From the NCBI GenBank assembly GCA_944739405.2, contig OX123190.2, forward strand, positions 61,771,805-61,835,804: a DNA stretch of 64,000 bases. Reading direction: 5' to 3'. The number at the start of each line of letters is the position of its first letter. Position 1 is the first letter of the stretch. This DNA is from Euclidia mi. Taxonomy: Eukaryota > Arthropoda > Insecta > Lepidoptera > Erebidae. This document shows, in pieces, positions 1 to 10,600 of this stretch. The position numbers and the translations under genes were made by a program. The notes beneath the pieces were generated by a model. The model was given only the letters and a program-made list of their open reading frames with translations, was not told the DNA's origin and did no database searches.

Positions 1-824
1 GGATTTAAGTCGGGCGACTGTGCAGGCCAATCCAAAACTTGAATATCGTGCTCTCGGAGAGCGGTCGATACCAGCCGCGCCGTATGGCAAGGAGCATTAT
101 CGTGCATGAGTAGAAATTCATGGCCTATTTGAGTTCTGTGTGGGACAATAACGGGCTCTACTACCTCCTCGTGGTATTTTTGTGCAGTCATGCTGCCTTG
201 GATCCAAACGAGTTGGGTTCGTCCGCCAAGACGAATTCCTGCCCACACCATGATTGTCCCGCCTTGGTATGGGTGGACCTCCTGAGGGTGCCGTAGACGG
301 CTAACTCTCCCTGGAGCTGTCCAAACGCGTGTTCTTCGTGAATCCGGGTGAAACCCAAACCGGGACTCATCGGTGAACAGCACCAAAGACCATTGTTCGT
401 CACTCCATGGTAAATGCTCCCGAGCCCACGAAAGCCGCCGACCGCGATTGCCACGTCGCAATGCTGGAACACGCAATGGTCTTCGAGCATGAAGATCAAC
501 TTCATGTAACCTTCTTCGCACGGTTTGGTCGCTTACCAGCAGCTGGTGGTCCTCCTGGAGCCTTTGCACTAGTTGCAGCGCTGTGATATTGGGTTGTCTT
601 CTGGCGGTCATTTGGAGAAATCGATCCTGTCTCTGCGTAGTAACACGATATCTACCTGTGTGCTGTTCGGCCACATCTCCAGTACTGCGATAACGTGACC
701 ACAACCTTGATATCACATTTTGACTGGTATGTAGGGCCTCAGCAACGACGCGTTGAATTGCACCATTTTCTAACATGCCCACGGCTCGTAACATTTCATC
801 TCGACTCAAATGACGACGTGACAT
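1..824 (-). CDS. Tc1-family transposase, C-terminus outside window
   Basis: This is a cut-and-paste transposase that would bind the element's terminal repeats and excise and insert at TA sites. It reads from the ATG at 822-824 to the window edge, covering about 274 of the 341 residues of the copy at 43658-44683. The N-terminal helix-turn-helix region and the first two catalytic Asp residues (in FTDESRF and HDNAPCHTA) are present; the catalytic Glu would fall at or past the edge. Compared with the other copy it carries one visible amino-acid change, Arg169 to Thr, from the base at 319, and no stop or frameshift in the visible part. An open 105-residue frame at 188-505 on the same strand also occurs in the other copy and is a shadow in another frame. 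Whether the full protein is intact here cannot be seen. Confidence 0.88.
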   Translation of the reverse strand, partial: MSRRHLSRDEMLRAVGMLENGAIQRVVAEALHTSQNVISRLWSRYRSTGDVAEQHTGRYRVTTQRQDRFLQMTARRQPNITALQLVQRLQEDHQLLVSDQTVRRRLHEVDLHARRPLRVPALRRGNRGRRLSWAREHLPWSDEQWSLVLFTDESRFGFHPDSRRTRVWTAPGRVSRLRHPQEVHPYQGGTIMVWAGIRLGGRTQLVWIQGSMTAQKYHEEVVEPVIVPHRTQIGHEFLLMHDNAPCHTARLVSTALREHDIQVLDWPAQSPDLN

Positions 825-1121
825 GACTTTTAAAGTTCGTACGTCACGTTAAATTAAAAAAGAAAAACAATTAAAAACCCTTTTCATTAATAATTATAAT
901 AAAACAGTTTTAACTTTCTTTAATGTAACGAATTACTAGCAAATTTGCCGCCATATTTTGTTTATTATTTTGTTTTTTTTCTTTCCATGTTCAAATTTTG
1001 AAAATAGAATAAAAGAGGTTTTAATCTGTATATAAACTTTTTGTGGAAACTAACAAGGTTCTAAACTATAAACTCGTAAATAATTTAGGATTAAGATATC
1101 CCTAGACTTTGTTGATGTGTG
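1..1121 (-). mobile_element. Tc1-type DNA transposon, copy 1 (cut by window edge)
   Basis: This is the right part of the element seen complete at 43390-44980. The two copies align without gaps over 1,121 bases with three differences, at 319, 827 and 1098 here. The terminal repeat ends at 1121 with TTGATGTGTG and is followed by TA (1122-1123), the Tc1/mariner target. The element sits inside an LTR of the kind seen complete at 58081-58474, because LTR sequence resumes directly after it. The left end lies outside the window. Confidence 0.93.
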
Positions 1122-1430
1122 TATATACCAGCGACACACGTGGTTGGCCTTTTTTTTTCTTCTGCTGGGACACGTCAAAGCTGAGTATCCATCCGTGGAC
1201 CTGTGGAGTGTCAACTTACGACCTACGCCCTGGATAATTATCTAGCCGGTTAACCTCAAGTGTCAGTTCTTTTATGTAATCAAAACCATTGTGAATCTGG
1301 AATATAACGCGAGTTTAATCTGTCCTGGTGATATTTTTTTATTTATTTCCCGTAAGACAACCTAAGCATCTCTTTTTATTGCTCGGCGAGTGATCGATCC
1401 CGGCTATCCCGTGAAAATCGATCACCCGTG
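1122..1430 (+). repeat. LTR fragment of a Ty3/gypsy-like retrotransposon
   Basis: Bases 1122-1430 match about 58164-58469, the last three quarters of the LTR at 58081-58474, including GCTCGGCGAGTGATCGATCC near the end. The left part has been displaced by the Tc1 insertion at TA. The right end stops a few bases short of the LTR terminus, where LINE sequence begins. No gag or pol follows. Confidence 0.8.
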
Positions 1431-1900
1431 ATACAATATGGCATTGTGTTTTGGGGCAATTCCGTAAATATAAACAGGGTATTTGTTGCCCAAAAGCAAT
1501 GTATAAGAAGTATGTGTAATAAAGCTCCTTGGGAAACCTGCAAACCTTTATTTCGTAATATGTCACTTTTAACTGTTCCATGTCTGTATGTGTATGAAAT
1601 GTGTGTTTTTGTAAAATCCAATGCCTCTTTTTAGTTTTTAACAAATATAGACATAATTTCAATACTCGTTATCCAAATAAACTTGTACTTCCTGCAATAA
1701 AAACTGATCAATGTAGTCGAAACAGTTATGCAATGGCGGTACGGATTTATAATCATTTACCACAGCCTGTTAAAGAATTACGTATAAATAAATTTAAAGC
1801 TCAACCTTTGCAATGGTTGTGTGAAAAGTGTTTTTACACCGTAGACGAATATTTAAAATTTTAGTGTAGTTAGCATCTTGAAGACTTTATATCAAACTAA
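1431..1900 (+). pseudogene. CR1-like LINE ORF2, 3' end fragment
   Basis: This encodes the last ~145 residues of a LINE ORF2, downstream of the reverse transcriptase fingers and palm. The translation runs parallel to the C-terminus of the large ORF2 at 59628-62540: YGIVFWGNS here against YGIVVWGNS there, then AQKQCIRSMC, LLTVPCLYV, FNTRYPN and CSRNSYAM. A frameshift near 1620 splits it into two frames (1428-1634 and 1601-1864), and it ends at a TAG at 1862-1864. It is 5' truncated, as is usual for LINE insertions, and begins immediately after the LTR fragment. The 3' UTR lacks the TTTGAAT-type tail seen at the right-end copy. It is a dead fragment of the same or a closely related family. Confidence 0.85.
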
Positions 1901-1927
1901 AGGACGCCAGCAGCTACGCCTGCATTT

Positions 1928-2107
1928 TTTTTAAATTTACCCGTTTTGGCCGATCCCGTGGGAATTTCCGGAAATCCCTTCTTAGTGCACCCCTACGGTC
2001 CCCAAGGAACATACATGCCAAATTTCAGCTTCCTGCGCTCAATAGTTTCGGCTGTAGCGTGTCTGTCAGTCAGTCAGTAACGCAAGGATTTTATATATAA
2101 AGATTAG
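1928..2107 (+). repeat. 3' end of a dispersed retroelement (RTE/SINE-like)
   Basis: The stretch contains CCGATCCCGTGGGAATTTCC, then CATGCCAAATTTCAGC, then GTCTGTCAGTCAGTCAGT and an AT-rich end. From memory this pattern is a very common interspersed 3' end in moth and butterfly genomes. There is no coding sequence. The family name is uncertain. Confidence 0.5.
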
Positions 2108-3875
2108 GTTAAAATTTAATTGTATGCACATTCTTATTTATATGCCATATTTAAAATGGTCAATGTGGGATCTAATTTATTCTGTAACACCTATTGTACA
2201 CCACATTTATACAAATACACATTATTCTTATTCATAAATGATAACATTATCTTATTTTAAACCATTTCAAACAATGCAAGATGTGCAATATCGTCGCAGT
2301 TCATAATAAACCTTACAAAGAATCATACAAATCCCTAAAATTACATTGCCTAACTTTGAACAATTCTAATGTCCTATCCATCAGTTTGAACCCGTACAAA
2401 GTCACGAAATACAGGTAGGACAAGGCCACCCTTATACGGCGCCAGTATAAAAAATATCGAGCATCCCCCGATGGCATTTTTATTACCCCGCAAAATAATG
2501 ACGGTCGCCTTTCACGGACGTACAGACCGGTATATATTTTAGTATAAACGATTATAAATGGAGAATTCTGAATAATGTAATATTAAGATTATCGGTAAAG
2601 GGTTGAAATATGTGACGTCGCAGTACGATCGGATTTTGATACTGGATTTGAGACTCGGGTGCTCGGTGTTACGAAGTTGAGTGCGGCCGTGACAAGTTTT
2701 TTATATTATTAAGTGAACTGATGGCGTACATTTTTCTACGACGCGATTAGTTTAAGATAGAAAGAAGCAAGAATTTGAAGCGTTTCATTTCGATATCGGG
2801 ATGAATGATTTGTATACTTAATATTAGCATCCTAGATGTAGTGTGTTTAAAATATTTTTATGTTTATGAGTGTGCGTTCGCGCAGCGGAATGTTGTTGAA
2901 TTTAAAGATTTTAATTATGCAGATATTTAGTGTATGACGTCGTATAATTGTGTATGGTAAAAGAAAATTTGTGCACGCAGGCAAAAACTGATTCCGCTGG
3001 GCGGAACTTTTTTAAATCCATTGACTTTAGAAGAAAAGACATGCGTTTAAAAATTTGTGTGTAATTGTGTATGTATGAATAAAATTAGTGCATGCATAAA
3101 CTTCGGAGAAATTCAAGTTTCCGCTACGCGAACGTTTGGCCATTAGTTAGTTTTCATATAAAGCGCTTACATAGAGAGCTGTAGATTTTTACATACGTTG
3201 TTTTGAATTTGTTTATATTTGTTTAAAAAACAGATTAAGAAAAAATCGTAGGACTTAAAAGATAAAAATATAAACGTAAAATACGCTTATTAGGTCTTAG
3301 TTTTTAAAGTATGCACTTTGGGGTCTAGATTTTCACGTTTATACAAACCTTGTTAGTGTCTGCAACATGTTGCCAAGTATCAATGATGTTCCGTTAGTAA
3401 TTAAAGAGTTATAGGACAATTTACCATGAATAGATCACTGTTTACAAAGCAGTAAAATATCACGTCGTTCTAAAGGAATTGCATGGTAAAATGTATGCCA
3501 ATAATTAGTGTATTCATTCAACTATTCAGATGCAAAATTTCATGTCATTAAATTCAGTAATTAAAGAAAAACAATTATAATACTGACGAAGCATCGAAAA
3601 CCTACATAACCCGACCAAGTTCGGATGGCTACAAAAAAGCGACCCTGCCATATATCTAGGAAACGTTCTTAACCTTCCAATATAGTATTTATTAATATAG
3701 TACAGTTGCGTACACAAGCGTTAGGTATACTTTGACATTTCTTGTACTGTTGTTCTACGAGTGCGGTGCGATCAAACGGTAAAAAATACAGTGAACATTT
3801 TTCTTTATGTACATAAATAAATACGAAATTGCATAAACAACCTTTAAGAAAGTATTTCTGGGCAAGTCTTGTATA
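2108..3875. other. No gene seen
   Basis: AT-rich sequence without a credible open frame, tRNA or recognisable repeat. Two short GC-richer spots (about 2860-2890 and 2985-3010) share a CGCAGCGGAA / CCGCTGGGCGGAA flavour, but I could not build a feature from them. Confidence 0.4.
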
Positions 3876-5168
3876 CGAGGGTCAAACTGAAAGTTCTTAG
3901 AACTGGCCACTTATAAACAATATAATAAAAAAAATATTCTAAAATTTGAAAATAGAACTCTTTGCCAATATTACTGAGTATATATTTCATTCATTTGTCA
4001 TTTGTTTTACGATTTGGCGGCAAATTGAAAATTGTCTGTGTCACGTCAACATGAATTTAACACGAGAAAATTTTCGTGCAATGATTTTTTATGACTTTCG
4101 ATGTCATTTAAGTCAACAAGAAAGTTATGATAGACTACGATTGGCCTTTCACGATGAAGCCCCATCTCGTGCGACTGTTTACAACTGGTTTAATGAGTTT
4201 AAACGTGGTCGCACTAATCTCACTGATGATGTACGTGAGGGACGGCCTTCTACGGCGACGACTGAAAATAACATCTGTGTTGTGCGGCGTATGATAGAGA
4301 CTGACAAAAGAGTGACCTATCAGCAGATTCGGACAAGCTTAGGCATCGGTATGAGTCAAGTGCACAAAATCCTCCACGAACATTTAGCGGTCAGGAAGCT
4401 TTGCGCCCGGTGGATACCTCATAATTTGACTAAGGCTCAAAAACTCCATCGTGTGGATTGGTGCCGTAAAATGATTGAAAGATTTAACGGAGGTGACTCA
4501 AATGCTGTGTTCGACATACTAACAGGTGACGAAAGCTGGATTTACTGTTATGATCCTGAAACCAAAAGACAATCTGCTCAGTGGGTGTTTCCTTTCGAGG
4601 AGTTGCCAACTAAAGTGAAGAGAGATCGAAGTGCGGGAAAAAAAATGGTGGCCTCGTTCTTTGGAAGGATATGTCATTTCGCAACAATTGTGTTAGAGGA
4701 TCAAAAAACAGTTTCTGCAGAATGGTACACTACCAATTGTTTGCCACTTGTCTTGGAAAAAGTTCGAGAGAAACGACCTCGCAGTAGGATCCTCCTTCAC
4801 CACGACAACGCCTCGTCGCACACCGCCAAGCGAACGATCGACTATTTGGCGACATCAAACGTTGAATTACTGGGTCACCCGCCGTATAGCCCCGACCTCG
4901 CGCCTTGTGATTTTTATTTATTTCCAAAAATTAAAGAAAAACTTAAAGGAAAGCGGTTTATGAATGCTGAAGAAGCGGTGGCTGCGTATCGCGATGCCAT
5001 TGAAGAGACCCCTAAGGACGAGTGGGCAAAGTGCTTTTCCCAGTGGTTCCATCGCATGCAGCGGTGTATTGACGTCAATGGACAATATTTTGAAAAGATA
5101 TAATAAAACTAATAACTGGCTAATGTAATCAGTTTTTGATTTTCTAAGAACTTTCAGTTTGACCCTCG
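3876..5168 (+). mobile_element. mariner-type DNA transposon, apparently complete
   Basis: The element is 1,293 bp long with perfect 27-bp inverted terminal repeats at 3876-3902 and 5142-5168, beginning CGAGGGTCAAACTGAAAGTT. It is flanked by TA on both sides (3874-3875 and 5169-5170), the mariner target duplication. It carries one open transposase frame on the plus strand. Perfect terminal repeats and an unbroken frame suggest a recent insertion that may still be capable of movement. Confidence 0.95.
4051..5103 (+). CDS. mariner transposase (DD34D)
   Basis: A 350-residue transposase that would recognise the 27-bp terminal repeats and move the element by cut-and-paste into TA sites. An N-terminal paired helix-turn-helix domain covers about residues 5-115, followed by the WIPHNL linker motif at 121-126, the usual position of WVPHEL in mariners. 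The catalytic triad is Asp160 (TGDES), Asp252 (HHDNASSH) and Asp287 (LAPCDF), with 34 residues between the last two. That is DD34D, the mariner signature, and YSPDLAP lies at 279-285. The length is typical of mariner transposases (about 345-355 aa). I chose the ATG at 4051 because the open frame upstream to 3946 starts only at a TTG and its residues look unlike the family. The gene stands alone between the terminal repeats. The subfamily was not assigned. Confidence 0.95.
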   Translation: MNLTRENFRAMIFYDFRCHLSQQESYDRLRLAFHDEAPSRATVYNWFNEFKRGRTNLTDDVREGRPSTATTENNICVVRRMIETDKRVTYQQIRTSLGIGMSQVHKILHEHLAVRKLCARWIPHNLTKAQKLHRVDWCRKMIERFNGGDSNAVFDILTGDESWIYCYDPETKRQSAQWVFPFEELPTKVKRDRSAGKKMVASFFGRICHFATIVLEDQKTVSAEWYTTNCLPLVLEKVREKRPRSRILLHHDNASSHTAKRTIDYLATSNVELLGHPPYSPDLAPCDFYLFPKIKEKLKGKRFMNAEEAVAAYRDAIEETPKDEWAKCFSQWFHRMQRCIDVNGQYFEKI

Positions 5169-5207
5169 TACTAACTAAATAAAACATAGACTAAATATAA
5201 ATAAAAT

Positions 5208-5275
5208 AGCGGACCCCGGGCTCAAAGGTGAAAGTATAGGATCCCAACTGAGACAGCGCTAGGATGATGACTGAA
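5208..5275 (+). repeat. SINE 3'-end fragment
   Basis: The segment AGCGGACCCCGGG, then CAACTGAGACAGCGCTAGGA and a GATGATGA tail, resembles the 3' end of the complete SINE at 7890-8266 (AGCGGACCCCAGG ... CGCTAGGAGGATGATGATGA). The tRNA-like head is missing. Confidence 0.65.
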
Positions 5276-5290
5276 TAAAATAAATATAAC

Positions 5291-7874
5291 ATATTAACTC
5301 TTTGTACTTGTAGTCACAAATATACAGCTACAATGATTATATTATAATTATGTTTGTACTCTTATGTATTTGTGACAGTTTGAACCGTCACTTTCCTGCG
5401 TCCTTTCCCCACTTATAATCTTTTTTCCATTAGAGTAGGATTTGGATGTGCTTCCTCGGGTTTTTCTGTATTTTTTGTTAGAGAACAGACTACATATTCG
5501 CTGACTTATGTTATGAAAACATAACACGAAGATATTTAAATGAAGGTCCAATTGTATGCTTACAATAAAACATAAAATTGGAAATATATATAGAACAGAC
5601 TCTAGCAAAGAAAAGAATGAGAAAAACAGGCAATTCAAAATAAATTCCCAGCTGATTTAAAAGTCGGCTATTCTGCACTCGTTTAACGATATTTTATTCA
5701 GTTCATGTGACATCTGTGTGTTCGTGAGAGCCGGACCCGCGGCTGGCGAACGTTCTTGTTCTATTATTTAATAGAACGGACAGCCTTAGACAATAATAAT
5801 TTGTATGCTTTTGTCGCCTGCCCAATTGTTCCCGTCAAAGTTCAGACTCGGCTTATTCTTTACTACTGGCATTGTTTTGTTTGGAGATAAATAATATACA
5901 TTTTATTTTAGAAAACTATATCTTAGCATACAGAAAATCTAGGGCACCCAATGTTGCCTTACTATTATTATATCGGTAGACCAGGTAAGAGCCTGAGTTA
6001 TGGGTATCTCCAAATTTTGTGTTCGTCACATAGAAGGCAAATTTGTAATATATTCGACGATGCATGTCTACAATTGCACACTCACCATTTTAAGGCTCGA
6101 TCTATCTTTTACCTAAATACAATTTGTTAGTTTATCAATAATGAACTCACTGGGCAAAGACATAATATTATGTACCTGTAATATTGTGACAATTCGAAAG
6201 AGTTTGTGGGAAGGGAGGATATATGTTAGAGCATAAAACAAATAATCAACTATGCATTTTAATGTATATGCATGTTATATGTAATCAATGCGAACCAAGC
6301 TGCATGCGAGAGTTAGTCGAATTTTTGTATTATTAATGAAGAAAAACTGAAACCCAATCCTAAATCTTTTTTGCATGTATGTAGGCACGTAATAGTCGAC
6401 AAATTCTATTAAAGCACGAAACAGGAAATCTTCCAATTTACATGCGACAAAGTTAGCCGACTACAGCTGGCGCCATTTTGTTCAAAATTCCAAAAACTCA
6501 ATGGGCCTAAGGATATTCACGTCCCAGCATCATTAAATTTCCTCAGTCCCAAGTCACGTGCTGGCCTGATATCACCATATTTTTGTCCGACAGCCATAGT
6601 CTGCATCGCAAACCATTCCGACCCTTTCTATTCAATCGTTTTGCTGACGATATTTTAAATATATGGATTCTCGATTTGGTGTATTAGGCTTATTCGGTTG
6701 TTGGTGCCGTATATAATTTTTTGAAAGCCATTTTATTTGAACAGCCGAGTTAAAATGACTTCTATAGGATTAGAATCTATCACTTAATATGCTATTTGCC
6801 TTTCTGTTTACACAGCAAAAAAAGAAAACATAATGCCGTAGCATGGCACCCGATAATCTGATTCGGTTGATTGTCTAGATCAATTAGAACCAGTAAGTTT
6901 GTATTGAAAACATTTTACTTGCTTTTACAACATCAAAGAAGCTCCAATTATTATTGTTAGTCTAATTACTTGTTTATCTCAACTTTGAATTCGATAGATC
7001 AATATTAGGCTTTTTGTTCGATTTGACTTCGAACGGCACGGCATATTTATATTATGACATTAAATAAAATATGCCGTTTCATCGAATTGTTTCGGAATGC
7101 TTTTGTAAGTCAGTACACTGTACATCATGTGCCATGCTTGGATTGAAAGGAGAATTACTGAGACCAATTCCTCACACTAATCAACGCAAAAAAATGAAAT
7201 AATCCTTTTAATAAAATAGTAGTGCTAAAATATTCTACAGAGCGGCAATTCATTCTCTGATCATATTTATTGTTAATGACTAACCCCATGCTAAGCTGTT
7301 AATAGGAACAAGACCAAAGGCTTTTCCCCACCTGAGATAGCAAAGCAGTAGGTAATAAGAGAAACGACAGTTTCACGTAGGGGACCATACTATGTCACCT
7401 ACATGAAACGTGACGAGGTTCTTTTCAGATATAATCAATATAATTATAACAGGTCTGCCATATCATTATAACATATTTTACTTGCACTTTATAATGCTGA
7501 ATATGCTTTATCATCAATCGACAAGTTACCTAAGTATTTATTATTTCCGGAACTCGGCGGGTTATTGTTCCGGTTTTGCGTGGACATTTTTATGGCGAAC
7601 GTATTTCACGATTTATGGTACCAAAATGAACCGTTCTACTGTTAATTTGACATGTAATACTTAATTACTTAGGTACTAGGTATAAATTCACTGTGACTAG
7701 TATTAAAGGATAAAAACTAAGTCGTTAAGCGTAAACATTTCTCTTTAGTCGCCGCGGCGTTTAAGATTCGAATAAAACAAATTGGTTGCTGTACATATAT
7801 ATTAGTACAAAGAAATTTTTATCTTCAAACTTTCACAATTTGTACTCATACTAACGTTTATTTAACGGGTCCAT
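5291..7874. other. No gene seen
   Basis: About 2.6 kb of AT-rich sequence with only short chance open frames. A small inverted repeat lies near 7034-7073 (ACGGCATATTT facing AAATATGCCGT). I see no recognisable TE coding sequence, and no exon that I could support. Confidence 0.4.
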
Positions 7875-7889
7875 ATGACCACGGCTGGT

Positions 7890-8266
7890 ATAGGCAGCTA
7901 TAGCCTAGTGGATATACTAACAGACTGCCATGGAGAGGGTATCGGGTTCGAATCCACGGCGTGCACCAATGACTTTTCGGAGTTATGTGCGAATTAAATT
8001 GTAATTTATCGCTTGTCCCGTGCCTCGGAGAGCACGTTAAGCTGTCGGTCCCGGTTGTCATGAAGATCTTTGACATTCGTTATAGGTCATCAGTACCTCT
8101 CAATAATAAAACCGACACTAGTCTAAACCATGGAATATCGTTATCCCTTCGGGTTGCGGAAGTCAGACAGGCAGTCGCTCTGTAGAAAAGCTAATATTCA
8201 GCCAAATCCGGTTAGACTAGTAAGCGGACCCCAGGTTAAAACTGGAATAACGCTAGGAGGATGATG
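7890..8266 (+). mobile_element. Complete tRNA-derived SINE with (ATG)n tail
   Basis: A 377-bp SINE. The head has RNA polymerase III promoter boxes: box A TAGCCTAGTGG (7901-7911) and box B GGTTCGAATCC (7945-7955). The body ends in CGCTAGGAGGATGATGATG. It is flanked by a perfect 15-bp target-site duplication, ATGACCACGGCTGGT, at 7875-7889 and 8267-8281. The tRNA-like part is followed by about 300 bp of unrelated body, so this is not a functional tRNA gene. Confidence 0.9.
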
Positions 8267-8308
8267 ATGACCACGGCTGGTGTAACCCACGATGAAACGT
8301 CGGCGCCG

Positions 8309-10023
8309 CACAGTGTAAGAAAATCGCAATCTAGCGGGATTTAATTCCTGATGATACGGCACACATTCATTTATTTAAAATAAGTTGTAATAAGTATTTC
8401 TATAGCTTTATAAAACCATTTTCGTTTAATTTTGTAATTTTAAAAATGAAAAACACAGGTAATATACGTATTGCTCGTTTGCTGTGGGCAGGGAAATCGT
8501 TGAGAAAACTTCTGGCTCCAATTTACTTCAACTTTTTTGTGGTATGCTCCTTAATCCTGCTAAATAGGGGTCAGATGAGATCAATAGTCCATTTAGGAGA
8601 TCTGTATTTGTATCTACCCGTGAAGTTTTTCTTGTGAAGAATTCTCTATAGTAACGATTGCCTTTGTTTCTTGCCTCTTGAGCCTCTTCCGATAACTGGC
8701 CAATCGGCACTATGCATGATGATATCAAATCTTTACCGTGAAAAAGAGCCTTGTGAACACTAACAGGCATATGGTACATACAACATGGATAACACTGTTT
8801 TTTTTTACTTCCAGTATTTGGTTATAAGAGGGTTATAAGTTTTTAGCCAGTTTATTCACGTTTTCACGAGTTATATTGTATTGATGAGTAGTTAATTTAG
8901 CATCTATCATCATGTTCAGAGCTTCGTCAGCAGATAAAGATACAGGATTACTTATTAGACATTTACGGGCCTGTTTGATCGCTGTCCCACTACTACCAGA
9001 CTCAGATGATAAATATTTTACTGTGTTGACAGAATCTCGTTTACCAGCATTGAGTAAGTTGCATTCATTACCCACTGCAACTTCTTCAGGACTAGTCGCC
9101 TCTAACAGCGTTTGGATTTTTTACTTTTGAGTTCTATCACAACAGTCTTGAAAACTTTTTGCTAGTCTTCCTGGAGTAATTGAGCAAGATGATGGATTTT
9201 TTTGTAAAACGTTTCAGGTAAAGAAATATTAGTTCTTAACCAATTCATATTACTTTCTAAAAACGGTCCCGATGACGATGACATTTAGTCCATTTTACTT
9301 CCATTTGTTGGCATAAAGCTCTCAACAAACCCTTGATTTTATTTTTAGAACATTCAGAAAAAGTAACACGGGAATAATTAATCATAAAAAATAAAAAATC
9401 TTGATCAAAACGATCACTTCCTCTGTTAGAAGACCAAACTTCGAAAATTTGCAATTTCGTTATTTCGACAGCCATGCTGAAAATAAAAAAAATAATATAT
9501 GGGTGCCGCAAAAATGCGCAAAGTTTGTGGGTTGTATCTGTTAGTTAAGACTATTAGCTTTATTATGATGGTATATATTCTACTATATAATGCTATATAA
9601 TGTGATTTTGGATCCAATGTATTTACAACATAAAAATAATTAAGTCAATTTCGTGTCCTATTATAAATAGTTGACTTTTACAGATACTACCTATTATATA
9701 TCGGGAAAATTTTGTATATACTTACGTATTAAACACAAACACTATAATAAGTAAAGTAAAAAACACTGTTGACTTTATAATCACTTCTTAATCGTAATCG
9801 TAATTTGCACAAATTAACGCAGCAAAACGTGTAATAAGTGTGACTCAGTTTTGCTCCCAATATAAACATTTCTAATTTAAATGTTAACCTTTCCAAAACA
9901 AAAAGAAATATGTCGTTGTTTTTAGTAAAGGCTATGGAATAAATAGACCTCAATAATTAATAGATAAAACGATGTTCAAATATTGAATTAAATCCCGCTA
10001 GATTGCGATTTTCTTACAGTGTG
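8309..10023 (-). mobile_element. Transib-type DNA transposon, internally deleted and decayed
   Basis: Inverted terminal repeats of about 40 bp lie at 8309-8349 and 9984-10023. The left end begins CACAGTGTAAGAAAATCGC and the right end, read inward, CACACTGTAAGAAAATCGC. The 5-bp CGCCG occurs directly outside both ends (8304-8308 and 10024-10028). Transib elements are known for ends starting like the RAG recombination-signal heptamer (CACAGTG) and for GC-rich 5-bp target duplications, so ends, duplication and remnant protein agree. The element is 1,715 bp, too short for a full Transib transposase gene. Confidence 0.85.
8528..9511 (-). pseudogene. Transib transposase, N-terminal remnant
   Basis: A broken minus-strand reading frame inside the Transib-type element. 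The pieces, in protein order, are 9511-9257, 9075-8833 and 8779-8528, each in a different frame or ended by a stop. The first contains FDQDFLFFMINYSRV, the second LSADEALNMMIDAKLTTHQY and the third EAQEARNKGN followed by LLNGLLISSDP. These fit, from memory, the N-terminal half of Transib transposases. A TAA interrupts the frame at about 8848-8850, just before PSYNQ, and a frameshift follows near 8790. The RAG1-like catalytic core is absent, so this copy cannot encode an active enzyme. The protein assignment is based on recalled family features; the terminal repeats and target duplication support it independently. Confidence 0.75.
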
Positions 10024-10272
10024 CGCCGGGGCAAATAAGAGGTATTTTTATTTTATTTTCAAAGTATTATCATACCATACAGACACTTTAATATACATAC
10101 GTATTACTATAAAGACATCTACAATCTTTTATTAATGCACTGTAGATCCACTATTTGTTGTGTAGATCGCTTAGAATTTTGACCACATGAAGTCGATGAC
10201 TCGAAATAGATAAGAGATCTTCACATTCAAAGATTGTGCTACCTACAAACTGGTGAAATATATAAAATAACA

Positions 10273-10327
10273 TAGACTAATGATTGGTCTCGCTCTGTAT
10301 AGCGAAGCGATACCAATCATTTGTCTA
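10273..10327. repeat. Inverted repeat, 22-bp arms
   Basis: The arms at 10273-10294 and 10306-10327 are complementary at about 20 of 22 positions (TAGACTAATGATTGGT facing ACCAATCATTTGTCTA), around an 11-base loop. It may be a small fold-back element or a transcript hairpin. No coding sequence. Confidence 0.6.
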
Positions 10328-10555
10328 GGTAAAATAAGTAATTCTTGTGACGATTATAATTATGATGCCTATCGAAGCAGATCATATTACAAAATAAATT
10401 ATATTTATAGCTTTTTATACCTTTGCTAGAAAATTGTGTAAGTAATTTATTTATTTAAGCACACAAGACAGAATGTAAAAAAGTATATGTACAAATAGTA
10501 TCTATGTAGCATCATGTATTATTAATAACTAACTGTGGCCGTATTTGACCGTGTT

Positions 10556-10600
10556 ATTTTGCAGACAAAAATATATAAAATATATTTTTGTCTGCAAAAT
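10556..10600. repeat. Perfect inverted repeat, 21-bp arms, 3-base loop
   Basis: The left arm 10556-10576 (ATTTTGCAGACAAAAATATA...) and right arm 10580-10600 are exact reverse complements around AAA. It is AT-rich. Cruciform formation or a MITE core are both possible; neither is shown. Confidence 0.75.

Noticed and set aside
188..505. 105-residue open frame on the minus strand (also at 44047-44364)
   Set aside because: It lies inside the Tc1 transposase gene in another frame and occurs in both copies only because the copies are nearly identical.
2100..3860. Host gene promoter and 5' UTR
   Set aside because: GC-richer patches looked promoter-like, but no start codon, splice site or open frame could be tied to them.
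3946..4050. N-terminal extension of the mariner transposase
   Set aside because: It would start at TTG and has no family resemblance; the ATG at 4051 gives a normal-length mariner protein.
7890..7970. Functional tRNA genes (also near 10786, 13590-13658 and 16135-16196)
   Set aside because: Box A and B are present, but each is the head of a longer SINE with a non-tRNA body and A-rich or ATG-rich tail.
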